A stretch of DNA of 64,000 nucleotides, taken from positions 248,001 through 312,000 of the forward strand of contig NZ_WTYK01000001.1 in NCBI RefSeq assembly GCF_009828065.1. The letters are read 5' to 3'. This DNA comes from Croceibacterium soli. GTDB taxonomy: Bacteria > Pseudomonadota > Alphaproteobacteria > Sphingomonadales > Sphingomonadaceae. Of the stretch, positions 41,702-51,239 are shown one piece after another (position 1 is the first letter of the stretch; the number at the start of each line of letters is the position of its first letter). The notes under the pieces are model-generated. The model saw nothing but the letters and a program-made list of their open reading frames with translations. It was not told the origin of the DNA and made no database searches. The translations under genes were made by a program, and so were the position numbers.

Positions 41702-42514
41702 TCACTCCAGATAAGCGATAGTCCGCACCTCGATGCTCTGCCGCGGTGGGGCATTGGGCGGGGTCGCGGGGTCCTCGAACGCGCTGTGGGCGGTGTGCTG
41801 GACAGCGCCTGGGTCGCTGTCGAACAGCTTGAAGGCGAGCGCTTCCCAGGGCTGCATGCGGGGCACCCAGTACCAGCGGTGGCCGGGATCGTAGGCCAGG
41901 TTGAAGCCCCATAGGGAGCGCCGCCCGAAATCGCCGAGGCCGCCGACGACTTCGCTGTCGAACAGGTCCTCGCGCCTGACCGTGCTCGCGTCGCAGACAG
42001 CGAAAGGGGCACTCTCGACCACCTTGATGGGGCGCCAGACGTTGATCAGCATGTGCCTCCCCGCCAGCCGCCGTTCGGCCTCTTCGGCCGGCAGCAGGTC
42101 GCGGGTGAAATCGGCCACTGTGCGCGCGCCGTAATCGACGTGCGCGCCGTACGCCGGCTGGTTGTGGCCGTGGGATCCGGTGGCGTTGGTGCGGACCATG
42201 GGGCCGAAGCTGACCACTTTCGCGGCGCCGGTCAGCCGCTGCACCAGCGCTTCGGTCTGCCGGCAATAGCGGGCGAGCGCGTCCTGGTCGGTGAATTCGG
42301 TCACGTCGGTCGGCTCGTCCACCAGCACGAAGCCGTTGCGGTCGAACGACAAGTCGCGCGCGATCGGGCGCACGTCGTGGATCGTCACCGGGTGCTCGTC
42401 GACCGGCCAGTAGCTCTTGTCCCGCTCGCCGGGATGGAACGTCGCCTTCTCGCCGCGGACGACGTACTTCATCGTCGTCTCGACGTCGCGCGTGCCGCTC
42501 TCCAGATCCTGCAT
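41702..42514 (-). CDS. CmcJ/NvfI family non-heme oxygenase-like protein
   Basis: A 270-residue protein whose ATG follows a GAGAGGA ribosome binding site; the open frame extends much further upstream without one. Features of the CmcJ/NvfI (GA4 desaturase-like) family: NQPAYGAHVDYGARTV with likely iron-ligand His and Asp, LINVWRPIKVVESAPFAVCD, and RWYWVPRMQPWEALAFKLFDSD followed by HTAHSAFEDP with the second His. Relatives use iron and 2-oxoglutarate or act as isomerases on terpenoids and beta-lactams. It is divergent from the MFS gene at 42618. Confidence 0.83.
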   Translation of the reverse strand: MQDLESGTRDVETTMKYVVRGEKATFHPGERDKSYWPVDEHPVTIHDVRPIARDLSFDRNGFVLVDEPTDVTEFTDQDALARYCRQTEALVQRLTGAAKVVSFGPMVRTNATGSHGHNQPAYGAHVDYGARTVADFTRDLLPAEEAERRLAGRHMLINVWRPIKVVESAPFAVCDASTVRREDLFDSEVVGGLGDFGRRSLWGFNLAYDPGHRWYWVPRMQPWEALAFKLFDSDPGAVQHTAHSAFEDPATPPNAPPRQSIEVRTIAYLE

Positions 42515-42617
42515 CGGTCCTCTCCGTCCGCGGGCCCGCCGATATTCTTTGACCGGGTCCCGCCCACACCATAGCTTGCTCACGAAGCCGCCGTCGAGCG
42601 GCAAGGGAGAGGGACGG

Positions 42618-43931
42618 ATGAACTCAGGCGCGCTCGATCCGCGGCAGGTGCTCGGCCTGCGGCGGATGATCCTACCGCAGTATCTCGTGATCTTCCTCTG
42701 CGTGCTGATCAACATGATCGACGGGTACGACATCCTCGCGCTGGCCCAGGCGGGCACGGCGCTGAAGCGGGAATGGGGGCTGTCGGACGCGGAACTCGGC
42801 ACGCTGCTGTCGATGAACCTCGTCGGCATGGCGGTGGGGGCGCTGTCGGTCTCGCCCGTCGCCGACCAGTGGGGCCGCCGCCCGGCGATCCTCACGTGTC
42901 TACTGTTCATGAGCGTCGGCATGGCGATCTCCGCCGTCTCCAGCGGCTTCGCCAGCATGGCGGCGGGGCGGCTGGTGACCGGCGTCGGCATCGGCGGGAT
43001 GACCAGCACCGCGGGCATGCTGGCGCTCGAATACGCCAGCTTCAAGCGGCGCGAATTCGCCGCCAGCACCGTCGCGGCGGCCTATCCCGTGGGCACGATC
43101 ATCGGCGCGGCGGTCGCGGTCCAGGTGCTGGACAGCTACGGCTGGCGCGGCATCTTCTGGGTTGGCGCGGCGCTTTCCGCGGTGCTGTTCCCGATCGCCT
43201 ACCTGTGGCTGGCGGAATCGCTCGACTACCTGCTCTCGCGCCAGCCGAAGGACGCGATCCCGCGCACCAACAGGATGCTGCGGCGGATGGAGATTCCGGA
43301 GATCACGACGCTTCCGCCCAAGCCGGAAGGGGCCCGCGACACGGTTCTCTCGGAAATCCGGCTGCCGTTCCACGTACGGGAACTGCTCAAGCTGTTCCTG
43401 GCCCACGCGCTGAACATGTTCGCCTGGTACTTCATCATCAACTGGTTCTCGCCGCTGGTCTCCGAAGCGGCCGGATCGGACACCGCCGGCCCGGCGATCT
43501 TCCAGTGGGTCAGCGTCGGCGGGATCGTCGGCGGGATGACCACCGGCTACCTGTGCGGCGTGATCGGCGTGAAGCGGATGATGTGGTTCACGATGCTGGG
43601 CCTGGCCGCCCTGATCGCGCTGTTCGGGCAGTTCGTGGACAACGAACAGGCGCTCTGGGTGATCGGTCCGCTGGTCGGCGCCGCGCTGTTCGGATCGGCC
43701 ACCGCGAACTGGCTGACGATCGCCTATGCCTTCCCGCCGCAACTGCGCGCAACCGGCCTTGGCTTCGCGACCACGGCCGGGCGGGTGGGCTCGATCGGCG
43801 GGCCGATCGCCGGCGGGTGGCTGCTCGACCAGGGGCTGACGGTCGCTGCGGTCTGCGCGGCGATGGCCGTGCCGGCGGTGCTCTCAGCGATCGTCTTCAG
43901 CCGGGCACGGCGGATCGAGCCGGGCCGCTAG
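42618..43931 (+). CDS. MFS transporter, aromatic acid:H+ symporter-like
   Basis: A 437-residue 12-helix inner-membrane transporter. NMIDGYDILALAQAGTALKREWGLSD at helix 1 (the DGYD type) and VSPVADQWGRRPAI at loop 2-3 are typical of the AAHS group, which imports aromatic and related acids. GGGAGAGGG precedes the ATG. It ends four bases into the convergent second MFS gene. Likely role: inner-membrane uptake of the compound delivered to the periplasm by the TonB receptor. Confidence 0.9.
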   Translation: MNSGALDPRQVLGLRRMILPQYLVIFLCVLINMIDGYDILALAQAGTALKREWGLSDAELGTLLSMNLVGMAVGALSVSPVADQWGRRPAILTCLLFMSVGMAISAVSSGFASMAAGRLVTGVGIGGMTSTAGMLALEYASFKRREFAASTVAAAYPVGTIIGAAVAVQVLDSYGWRGIFWVGAALSAVLFPIAYLWLAESLDYLLSRQPKDAIPRTNRMLRRMEIPEITTLPPKPEGARDTVLSEIRLPFHVRELLKLFLAHALNMFAWYFIINWFSPLVSEAAGSDTAGPAIFQWVSVGGIVGGMTTGYLCGVIGVKRMMWFTMLGLAALIALFGQFVDNEQALWVIGPLVGAALFGSATANWLTIAYAFPPQLRATGLGFATTAGRVGSIGGPIAGGWLLDQGLTVAAVCAAMAVPAVLSAIVFSRARRIEPGR

Positions 43932-45184
43932 GCCGGCAAAGCCGCAGCCTGCCTTCGTGCGAGAATGCGCGGGTTGGTCTCGGTTACCCCGAAGGCGGTC
44001 ACGCCGGCGGCCAGTGCCAGCCCGATCTGCACGTAGAGCGGTACGGCCAGCCCGAACCAGTCCGCCAGCCGCCCGGCGATCGGCGGGCCGAAGACCCCGC
44101 CGGTCAGCTCGCCGACGGCGACCACCAGGCCCATCGCGGTCGCCGCCCGGGCGCGGCCGAGGGTCTCTGCGGGGATCACGCCCATGAACAGCGGGAACGT
44201 GCCCAAGCCCATCCAGCTCAGGAACATCAGCGCGGTCAGCACCACCACAGGTCCGTCGAACCACAGCAGCGCCGCCGGAGCGAGCGCCATCAGGAAGGCG
44301 AAGGCGATCAGTGGCCCCTTGCGGCCGACTTTGTCCGACAACCAGGTCACCAGCACCCCGCCCAGGGCCGGGCAGAAGCCGACCGCGGTCATGATGTTGG
44401 CCCGCGTCACTGGATCGTAGCCCAGCGGGCCTTCGATGTAGAGCTGCATGAAGATCGATCCGATCACCACGGTGCCGACCGCGAAGCAGCTGATCAGCGA
44501 GCAGACCCAGATGTTGCGCTCTCGCAGCATGGCCCAGGGCGTAAGCGACGGCGCGGCTTCTCGCTCGTCGGCCGGAACCCGCTCCGGCTCGCGGATGAAG
44601 CGCCAGATCAGCAGCGCCAGGATCAGCCCGGGTATTCCGGAGACGAAGAACGCCACGCGCCAGTCGAACGCTTCGGCGATGCGTATCAGCACGAAGGGCG
44701 CGAGCGCCGTGCCGAGGATCGAGCCGAAGGCGTTCTGCACGATCCCGGCGTTCAGGCCGCGGCGGCTCTCCGCCGATGCGGCGACCAGGATGGCCAGGCA
44801 GATCGGCAGGAACGGACCTTCCGCCGCGCCCATCACGATGCGCGTGGCCAGCAGCGTGCCGAAGCTCCACGACAGCCCCGAAAGCACCGAGCAGAACGAG
44901 AACAACACCAGCGCGCCGAGCAGGAACGGCTTCCTGCGCCCGATCGAATCCGACCAGCGGCCGACGAAGTAGGCGCCGAGCGCCCAGGTGGCCGACAGTC
45001 CCGACCCAAGCCAGCCGACCTCTTCGTTGCTCAGCGCCAGATCCCGCTGCACCTGGGGCGAAAGGAAGGTCATCGCCATGCGATCGAAATAGGCGAACCC
45101 GTATGCCAGCCCGAGCAGCAGCAGGACCCTCAGCTCGTATCCGCCGGTCCGCGCGCCTGCGCCGCCGCCTTGGTTGCCCGTCAT
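43928..45184 (-). CDS. MFS transporter (ACS/GudP-like)
   Basis: A 418-residue MFS protein; ATG 45184 follows GGGGAGGA and is preferred to the long upstream extension. AYGFAYFDRMAMTFLSPQVQRDL (helix 1) and LGAYFVGRWSDSIGRRKPFLLGAL (loop 2-3, DxxGRR) are clear, and SWMGLGTFPLFMGVIPAETLG is in the second half. It is not closely related to the transporter at 42618, with which it is convergent. It probably moves an organic acid; the direction cannot be told. Confidence 0.88.
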   Translation of the reverse strand: MTGNQGGGAGARTGGYELRVLLLLGLAYGFAYFDRMAMTFLSPQVQRDLALSNEEVGWLGSGLSATWALGAYFVGRWSDSIGRRKPFLLGALVLFSFCSVLSGLSWSFGTLLATRIVMGAAEGPFLPICLAILVAASAESRRGLNAGIVQNAFGSILGTALAPFVLIRIAEAFDWRVAFFVSGIPGLILALLIWRFIREPERVPADEREAAPSLTPWAMLRERNIWVCSLISCFAVGTVVIGSIFMQLYIEGPLGYDPVTRANIMTAVGFCPALGGVLVTWLSDKVGRKGPLIAFAFLMALAPAALLWFDGPVVVLTALMFLSWMGLGTFPLFMGVIPAETLGRARAATAMGLVVAVGELTGGVFGPPIAGRLADWFGLAVPLYVQIGLALAAGVTAFGVTETNPRILARRQAAALPA

Positions 45185-45516
45185 ATGCTCGCGTCCTCCC
45201 CGCCGTACAGGCCGCAGCGTGGGGCCATCAGCCGACGATGGCAATACTTGAACCGCGCAACTAATCGAAAGTCTGGGACTACTACGGTGTTGCTTCTTTG
45301 CGACAACAAGCCGGCAAAGATACGATCCAATCGCAGCCCAACTTGCGCCGGTTGCCCTACTTGTTACCACTGTGCCTGGGAGAGGGTGCAGCGGCGCAAA
45401 GCCGCGCAAACCCCTGCAGATTTCCGCAATGCTTGGTCCCGGCTAGTCCGGGACCGGATGTTGTGCACGTGCAACCGAGCGGGCCCGTAAGATGGCTCGC
45501 GAAAGGGAGGATGCTG
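45185..45516. promoter_or_regulatory. Divergent promoter/leader between MFS gene and TonB receptor 2
   Basis: No gene is seen in these 332 bases. The left third is AT-richer and should hold the two promoters. A perfect hairpin lies at 45435-45455, and the receptor's AGGGAGG ribosome binding site ends at 45510. The 12-base palindrome found before receptor 1 is absent here. Confidence 0.5.
45435..45455. promoter_or_regulatory. Hairpin in the leader of TonB receptor 2
   Basis: GGTCCCGG-CTAGT-CCGGGACC is a perfect eight-base stem 61 bases before the receptor ATG. No T-run follows. It may be an operator, or a leader hairpin affecting expression. Confidence 0.4.
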
Positions 45517-48135
45517 ATGACCAAGAGGAAGCTCGGAGTCGTGTCGTCGTTCGCCGTGATGGCAGCGCTGACAAGCCCCGTATACGCCCAGGAGCAAACC
45601 GATCCGCCGACCGGGACGGTCGAGGATCAGGCTGCGGAAGCATCGGGCGGTCAGCGGGTCGGCGAAATCGTCGTCACCGCGGAATTCCGCGAAGCCCGCC
45701 TGCAGGACACGCCGATCGCGATCACCGCGGTCAATGCCGAGATGCTCGAAGCCCGCGGCCAGACGGACATCGCGCAAGTTGCGGCGCAGGCGCCGAACGT
45801 TTCGCTGCGGCCGCAGCCGCAGAACGGCGGCTCGGGCCTGATCGCCTTCATCCGCGGCGTCGGGCAGGTGGACTTCAACTACGCGCTCGATCCGGGTGTC
45901 GGCGTCTATATCGACGACGTCTACATTCCCACACTGTCGAGCTCGCTGCTCGAGCTGATCGATCTCGAGCGGATCGAGATCCTGCGCGGCCCGCAAGGCA
46001 CGCTCGCGGGCAAGAACTCGATCGGCGGCGCCATCAAGCTGTTCAGCGCCAAGCCGCAGGGTGACGGTTCGGGCGCGCTCCGGGTCGAATATGGATCTTA
46101 CGACCTGGTCCAGATCCGCGGCATGGCCGACTTCGGGATCAGCGACGACCTCGCCGTCCGCATTTCCGGCATGAGCCGCAGCCGTGACGGCTACGTCGAC
46201 ATGCTCGATTACGCCACGACCCACCCGAACGACACCGTGCCGGCCAACAACGCGCGTGGCCGCGGCAACCCGGATTACGAATCGATGGGCGGTGAAAGCC
46301 TAGTCGCCGGTCGTGTCGCGCTGCGTTGGGAAGCGTCCGACCGGATCGAGATCAATCTCTCGGGCGACTACACCCGCGAGGACTCCGAAGCCGTGCCGAC
46401 GGTCCTGATTGCCGCCGGCGCGCCGACCCCGCCCGGCGTGTCGTCCGAACTGTTCGATCCGTTCTCGACCAACCCCTCTGTGTCGGTGGGCTCCAATGGC
46501 CAGCAGATCCCGTGGCTGCGCGGGACGGACGGCAATCCGGTCCGGCTGAATTGCCGCTTCGTGCCGGCCGGCCCTTACAGCTGCGACACGGCGAACCTCC
46601 GCAGCATGGGGTACGATCCACGCTTCGTGAGCTACTCGAACTTCATGGACGCCATGGAGCCGAACCCGCAGGCGCCGTTCAAGCCCTATTTCGCCCTGCC
46701 GATCACCGAGTTCGAAGGCTACGGCATCCACGGCAACGTGACGTTCGACGTCAGCGAGAACATGCAGCTGGTCTATATCGGCTCGTACCGCGCGTATGAA
46801 TCGAAGTGGGGCCAGGATCAGGACGCGACCCCGATCCCGGTCGCACAGCTCGACAACCAGCTGAACCACTCGGCCTGGAGCTCGGAGCTGCGCCTGAACT
46901 TCGATGCCCTGGACGGCCTGCTGGAAGGCACCGTCGGCGGTTACTACCTCGACCAGGACGGCGAATACACGGCCCGCGTGGACCTGAACTACGTCGGCCA
47001 CACGATCGACTTCATTCACGGTCCGGACACGACGCCCAGCACGACCAAGGCGGTCTTCGGCACGGTCACCCTGCGGCCGACCGAGGCGCTGGGTCTGACC
47101 GCCGGCGTCCGCTACACCAAGGACAAGAAGGTCTACACCTACTACCGGTCCAATCCCGACGGCACGCTGCCCAATCCGGCGCTGTGCTTCTCGAACCCGG
47201 GCGGCTTCATCGGGTTCAATCCCGACGGGACTCCCATCGGCCCTCCGGGCGCGGTTCCGAGCTCGCTCGACAGCTCGCCCAACTGCATTCTCGCCGGCCT
47301 GTTCGGGATCGACGGCGAATTCAAGGGCGACCGCTGGGACTATCGTTTCGTGGCGGATTACCGCTTCTCGGACGCGTTCCTCGCCTACGCTTCGCTGTCG
47401 ACCGGGTTCAAGGGCGGCGGCGTGAACCCGCGGCCGTTCGTGGCCGACCAGGCCCTGCCGTTCAACCCCGAGACGCTGACGACCTACGAAGTGGGCTTCA
47501 AGTCGGACTTCCTCGATCGCCGCATCCGCGTGAACGGGGCAGCCTTCCTCAACAAGTACGACGACATCATCCTCGGCAAGCTGGTGTGCCCCGAATCCAG
47601 CCTGCCCTCGCCGTGCCTGCGGCCGGAGAACATCGGTTCGGCGGACGTGAAGGGCCTGGAGCTCGAAACCACGATCTTCCCGGTCGATGGCCTCTCGATC
47701 GACGGCAGCGTCGCCTACCTGGACTTCGAGTACACGAGCCCGTCCGAAAACGGCTTCCTGGAAGGAACGATCATCCCGGCCGACGGCATCACGCCGTACA
47801 CGCCGGAACTGACCTACTCCTTCGGGATCCAGTACGATTACGAGATGGAAGCCGGCACGGTCAGCGCCCGGTTCGACGGATCGTACCAGGACGAACTCTA
47901 TACCAATGCCGAGAACACCTCCTGGGCCCTGGTCGAGGACCGCTTCCTGGGCAATGCCCGGCTGAGCTACCTCACCGGCGACGAGGCCTGGAAGGTCTCG
48001 CTGGAAGTACAGAACGTGTTCGACAAGTACTACTTCCTGACGAAGAGCGACACGACGGCGAACGCGCTGGGTGTCGTGACCGGTGTGCCGGGCCTGCCGC
48101 GCACCTGGTCGCTCAGCGTCGAGCGGCGCTTCTAG
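45517..48135 (+). CDS. TonB-dependent outer-membrane receptor 2
   Basis: An 872-residue TonB receptor. ATG 45517 is chosen over ATG 45511 because AGGGAGG directly abuts the earlier codon. A signal peptide spans about residues 1-24 (SPVYAQ), and the TonB box is EIVVTA at 50-55. The plug has GVGVYIDDVYIPT and IEILRGPQGTLAGKN; the barrel ends WSLSVERRF. The plug is strongly similar to that of receptor 1 (IAFIRGVGQVDFNYALDPG against IAAFIRGIGQADASFALEPG), but the barrel is about 75 residues longer. It borders the catabolic region and probably imports a related substrate. Confidence 0.92.
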   Translation: MTKRKLGVVSSFAVMAALTSPVYAQEQTDPPTGTVEDQAAEASGGQRVGEIVVTAEFREARLQDTPIAITAVNAEMLEARGQTDIAQVAAQAPNVSLRPQPQNGGSGLIAFIRGVGQVDFNYALDPGVGVYIDDVYIPTLSSSLLELIDLERIEILRGPQGTLAGKNSIGGAIKLFSAKPQGDGSGALRVEYGSYDLVQIRGMADFGISDDLAVRISGMSRSRDGYVDMLDYATTHPNDTVPANNARGRGNPDYESMGGESLVAGRVALRWEASDRIEINLSGDYTREDSEAVPTVLIAAGAPTPPGVSSELFDPFSTNPSVSVGSNGQQIPWLRGTDGNPVRLNCRFVPAGPYSCDTANLRSMGYDPRFVSYSNFMDAMEPNPQAPFKPYFALPITEFEGYGIHGNVTFDVSENMQLVYIGSYRAYESKWGQDQDATPIPVAQLDNQLNHSAWSSELRLNFDALDGLLEGTVGGYYLDQDGEYTARVDLNYVGHTIDFIHGPDTTPSTTKAVFGTVTLRPTEALGLTAGVRYTKDKKVYTYYRSNPDGTLPNPALCFSNPGGFIGFNPDGTPIGPPGAVPSSLDSSPNCILAGLFGIDGEFKGDRWDYRFVADYRFSDAFLAYASLSTGFKGGGVNPRPFVADQALPFNPETLTTYEVGFKSDFLDRRIRVNGAAFLNKYDDIILGKLVCPESSLPSPCLRPENIGSADVKGLELETTIFPVDGLSIDGSVAYLDFEYTSPSENGFLEGTIIPADGITPYTPELTYSFGIQYDYEMEAGTVSARFDGSYQDELYTNAENTSWALVEDRFLGNARLSYLTGDEAWKVSLEVQNVFDKYYFLTKSDTTANALGVVTGVPGLPRTWSLSVERRF

Positions 48136-48235
48136 GCGCCGGGCGGAGAGGGTGCGGGTTCCACGGAGCTCGCGCCCTCTCTCGCGAACTTGGGTTGGGA
48201 CCGGCTGGGCCGGCGAGCTCTCCGGGTCCAGATCC

Positions 48236-48360
48236 TTCCCTGCAAGGGGAGGTGGCAGCCCGCAGGGCTGACGGAGGGGTGCCACCTTATCGGCCGGCCG
48301 TTACACCCCTCCACCACCCGCTTCGCGGGCGGTCCCCCTCCCCTTTGCAGGGGAGGATCC
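48236..48360. repeat. Intergenic inverted repeat, family C copy 1
   Basis: A long imperfect inverted repeat: CCCTGCAAGGGGAGG and GGAGGGGTG on the left mirrored by CACCCCTCC and CCCCTTTGCAGGGGAGG on the right, with AGCCCGCAGGGCT inside. The same unit recurs at 53040-53160. It fills most of the 294-base gap between receptor 2 and ihfB. Confidence 0.78.
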
Positions 48361-48429
48361 GTCGATCCACTGATGGCGGGGCCCCAACGCTGGCAAGGAC
48401 AAGTGCTTCAGGCGCAGGGCGCCAACGGC

Positions 48430-48711
48430 TCACTCGGTGTTGAGGCGCTCGCGCATTTCCTTGCCCGGCTTGAAGTAGGGCACCCGCTTCGCCGGGACTT
48501 CGACGGCTTCGCCGGTGCGGGGGTTGCGGCCGGTGCGGGCTTCCCGCTCACGGGTGGAGAAGGCGCCGAAGCCGCGCAGCTCCACGCGTCCGCCCTCCGC
48601 CAGCCGCTTGGCGATCTCGTCGAAGAATATGCTTACGACCTGTTCGATTTCTTCAGGACGCAAGTCCGAATTATCTGCCGCCAAGGCCTGCAGAAGCTCC
48701 GATCTAATCAT
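48430..48711 (-). CDS. ihfB: Integration host factor subunit beta
   Basis: A 93-residue HU/IHF-family DNA-bending protein. [17 protein letters not shown] starts the helical body, [16 protein letters not shown] leads into the DNA-binding arm, and [33 protein letters not shown] is the arm with the intercalating Pro and the C-terminal helix typical of the beta subunit. ATG 48711 has GGAAGGG upstream. It bends DNA at promoters and recombination sites together with the alpha subunit, encoded elsewhere. Confidence 0.93.
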   Translation of the reverse strand: MIRSELLQALAADNSDLRPEEIEQVVSIFFDEIAKRLAEGGRVELRGFGAFSTREREARTGRNPRTGEAVEVPAKRVPYFKPGKEMRERLNTE

Positions 48712-48901
48712 CTGTACCCTTCCCCCGGCCGCCTTGCGCAAAAAGCGCAGGCCGATCGCGGCTGCGCGTGTTTGTAACGGCCCCTGTGGACCGGCGGCGG
48801 AAATGGCGACCCGAAAGCGCCTGATTGCCAGAGTCGGAGCGCCAGCGCAATCGACTCGATGAACAAATGTTAGGCGGGCGGACCCGTCCGGCGGAACAGG
48901 A

Positions 48902-49240
48902 TCACGCTTCGTCGAGCAAGTCTTCCGGTGCCAGGCCCAGCAGATCCATCCGGGCGCGGATGCCGGGCCACTCTTCCTGTACGAAGCGCTGCCGTTCGCT
49001 TTCGCGCAGCCGCTCCGCAGCCCCGGCGGCCACGAACATGCCGACTCCGCGCTGCACGCGGACGAGCCCGTCCGCCTGGAACTGCTGATAGGCCTTGGCC
49101 ACCGTCAGCGGATTGGCGCCCTGCTCCGCCGCGAACGCCCGTACCGACGGCAGCATGTCCCCTTCGGCATAGCGGCCCTCGATGATCGCGGCGGCGATCA
49201 GTTCGCGCAGGCGCAGATAGACGGGGCGGTTGTCGGCCAT
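48902..49240 (-). CDS. GntR family transcriptional regulator, YtrA-like
   Basis: A short 112-residue GntR regulator consisting of the winged helix and a small dimerisation tail. [55 protein letters not shown] is the DNA-binding domain, and the tail is too short for a ligand domain, as in the YtrA branch. It diverges from the peptide transporter, and a dyad at 49289-49307 lies between them, so it probably controls that gene and itself. Confidence 0.9.
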   Translation of the reverse strand: MADNRPVYLRLRELIAAAIIEGRYAEGDMLPSVRAFAAEQGANPLTVAKAYQQFQADGLVRVQRGVGMFVAAGAAERLRESERQRFVQEEWPGIRARMDLLGLAPEDLLDEA

Positions 49241-49288
49241 TGGTGATGCAGTGCCATAATACAGCGGCGCGGGTCAAGCAGGGCGGCG

Positions 49289-49307
49289 GTTTCGCCTGAA
49301 ACGAAAC
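49289..49307. promoter_or_regulatory. Candidate GntR operator
   Basis: GTTTCG-N7-CGAAAC is a perfect six-base dyad between the divergent GntR and transporter genes, about 50 bases upstream of the regulator. The position suits repression of one or both promoters. Confidence 0.4.
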
Positions 49308-49404
49308 GTGCTTGGCAAGAGCGATTTAGCCGCTAGTTTGGCCGTTTCGCCTCTCGGCGGAAGCTATACCGAAAAGAATACAGGCAAACTCGGGGAAGCG
49401 CTGC

Positions 49405-51066
49405 ATGAAAGACATGGGTCTGTGGAACGAAGGCGATTGGATCGCCGCCATCGCGGTGGTGGTCCTCGGCGCCTTCCTGGTCGCTGGCGGTATGATCGCG
49501 GCATCGCGCAAGCCGGAGCCGCTGGGCCACCCCAAGGGCCTCTACATGCTGTTTTTCGCCGAGATGTGGGAGCGCTTCTCCTACTACGGCATGCGGGCCA
49601 TCCTGATCTTCTACCTGACCCAGCACTGGCTGTTCAGCGACGCCAAGTCGAACCTCATCTACGGCGCCTACACCAGCCTGGTCTACATCACCCCGGTGCT
49701 CGGCGGCTATCTGGCCGACCGCTACCTGGGCCAGCGCCGCGCCGTGCTGTTCGGCGGCGTCCTGCTGGCGCTCGGCCACGGGTTCATGGCGGTGGAGGGC
49801 GTCGGCGGGCAGGATGACCCAACGATCAACGTGTTCTGGCTGGCGCTCGCCCTGATCATCGTCGGCTCGGGCTTCCTCAAGGCCAACATCTCGGTGATGG
49901 TCGGACAGCTCTACCGGCTCACCGACCTGCGCCGCGATGCGGCCTATACGATCTTCTACATGGGCATCAACGTGGGCGCCGCGCTCGGCACGATCCTGGT
50001 CGCATACCTCGGCCAGACGATCGGCTGGAGCTATGGCTTCGGGCTTGCCGGGATCGGCATGATCGCCGGCCTGATCGTCTTCGTGCTCGGGAAGAAGGTC
50101 CTGCTGGGTGCTGGCGAGGCTCCGGCCCCGCTCGCCCGGGCGAAGGAATTCACCCTTTACGGCATCGGCCTGGCCGCCGTGGCCGTCATGTGGGTGCTCG
50201 TGCAGTACCAGAACATCATGGGTGTCCTGGTCGGTGTCTCCGGCGTCGCGCTGCTGCTCTATGTCCTCTACGAGAGCTTCAAGCTGCCCAAGGAACCGCG
50301 CGAGCGCATGTTCGCAATCCTGTTCCTGATCGCGCTCAATCCCCTGTTCTGGGGCCTGTTCGAGCAGGCCGGCGGCTCGATGAACCTGTTCACCGATCGG
50401 TTCGTGGAGCGCGGCGGGGTGCCCGCCGGCATCTTCCAGTCAATCAACCCGATCTACATCATCCTGCTCGCGCCGCTTTTCGCCGGCCTGTGGCAGATGC
50501 TGGCCAAGCGGGGGCTCGAACCGTCGGCTCCGGCGAAGTTCGGTCTGGCGCTCGCGCAGATGGGCCTCGCCAACCTCGTGCTCGTCTGGGGCGCGGAAGC
50601 TTACGGCATCGCCGCGATGACGCCCGTGTTCCTGGTCTTCATGTACTACCTGTTCGCCACCACCGCGGAGCTGTGCCTCTCGCCCGTCGGCCTTTCCGCG
50701 ATGAACCGGCTGGCGCCGAGCTTCATGGCCTCGCTGATCATGGGCGCCTGGTTCTACATGACCGCGGTCGGCAACTTCGTCGCCGGCAAGATCGGCGAAG
50801 CCACCGGTGGTCACGACGGCGAGATGAGCAAGCAGGGCCTGCTGGACATCTACGAGCTGTTCGGCTGGGTCTCGATCGGCGTCGCCGTCGCGGTCCTGGC
50901 GTTCAGCCCGATCGTGAAGCGCTGGATGCATCTCGACACGCTGCGCGACGCGAACCCTGACGATGACCTCGAGGGCCGGTCGCAGGCTGGGTTCGAGGCA
51001 CAGGAAGCAGGAATGCACCCGGCCACGAACCCGCCGGGCCCGGGGGACGAGCCCGGCCGGCGATGA
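49405..51066 (+). CDS. Proton-dependent oligopeptide (POT/PTR2) family transporter
   Basis: A 553-residue inner-membrane peptide:H+ symporter of the DtpT type with about 14 hydrophobic segments. The proton-coupling motif E-x2-E-R-F-x-Y-Y-G is intact (FAEMWERFSYYGMR, Glu53, Glu56, Arg57). GGYLADRYLGQRRAVLFGG is the MFS loop motif and FYMGINVGAALGTIL a family signature. It imports di- and tripeptides. The adjacent divergent GntR regulator probably controls it. Confidence 0.93.
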   Translation: MKDMGLWNEGDWIAAIAVVVLGAFLVAGGMIAASRKPEPLGHPKGLYMLFFAEMWERFSYYGMRAILIFYLTQHWLFSDAKSNLIYGAYTSLVYITPVLGGYLADRYLGQRRAVLFGGVLLALGHGFMAVEGVGGQDDPTINVFWLALALIIVGSGFLKANISVMVGQLYRLTDLRRDAAYTIFYMGINVGAALGTILVAYLGQTIGWSYGFGLAGIGMIAGLIVFVLGKKVLLGAGEAPAPLARAKEFTLYGIGLAAVAVMWVLVQYQNIMGVLVGVSGVALLLYVLYESFKLPKEPRERMFAILFLIALNPLFWGLFEQAGGSMNLFTDRFVERGGVPAGIFQSINPIYIILLAPLFAGLWQMLAKRGLEPSAPAKFGLALAQMGLANLVLVWGAEAYGIAAMTPVFLVFMYYLFATTAELCLSPVGLSAMNRLAPSFMASLIMGAWFYMTAVGNFVAGKIGEATGGHDGEMSKQGLLDIYELFGWVSIGVAVAVLAFSPIVKRWMHLDTLRDANPDDDLEGRSQAGFEAQEAGMHPATNPPGPGDEPGRR

Positions 51067-51239
51067 CGGTGGCGCACCCGGTTCTGCGATCGGGTGAAGC
51101 CAAACGGAGCAAAAGGGTCTAAGGGGCGGCCTTCTGTCGCGGTGATTCGTCGATTCGACGCATCTGCGCTGCTGCAGGCCTCCCTGTGATCGATCCCGGT
51201 CCCCACACCGCTTCGGCGGCCCTTTTGCGATTCGAGCCT

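Noticed and set aside
42773-45490. 905-codon plus-strand frame across both MFS genes
   Set aside because: It runs out of frame through the first transporter and antisense to the second; the translation is Arg/Gln-rich and motif-free.
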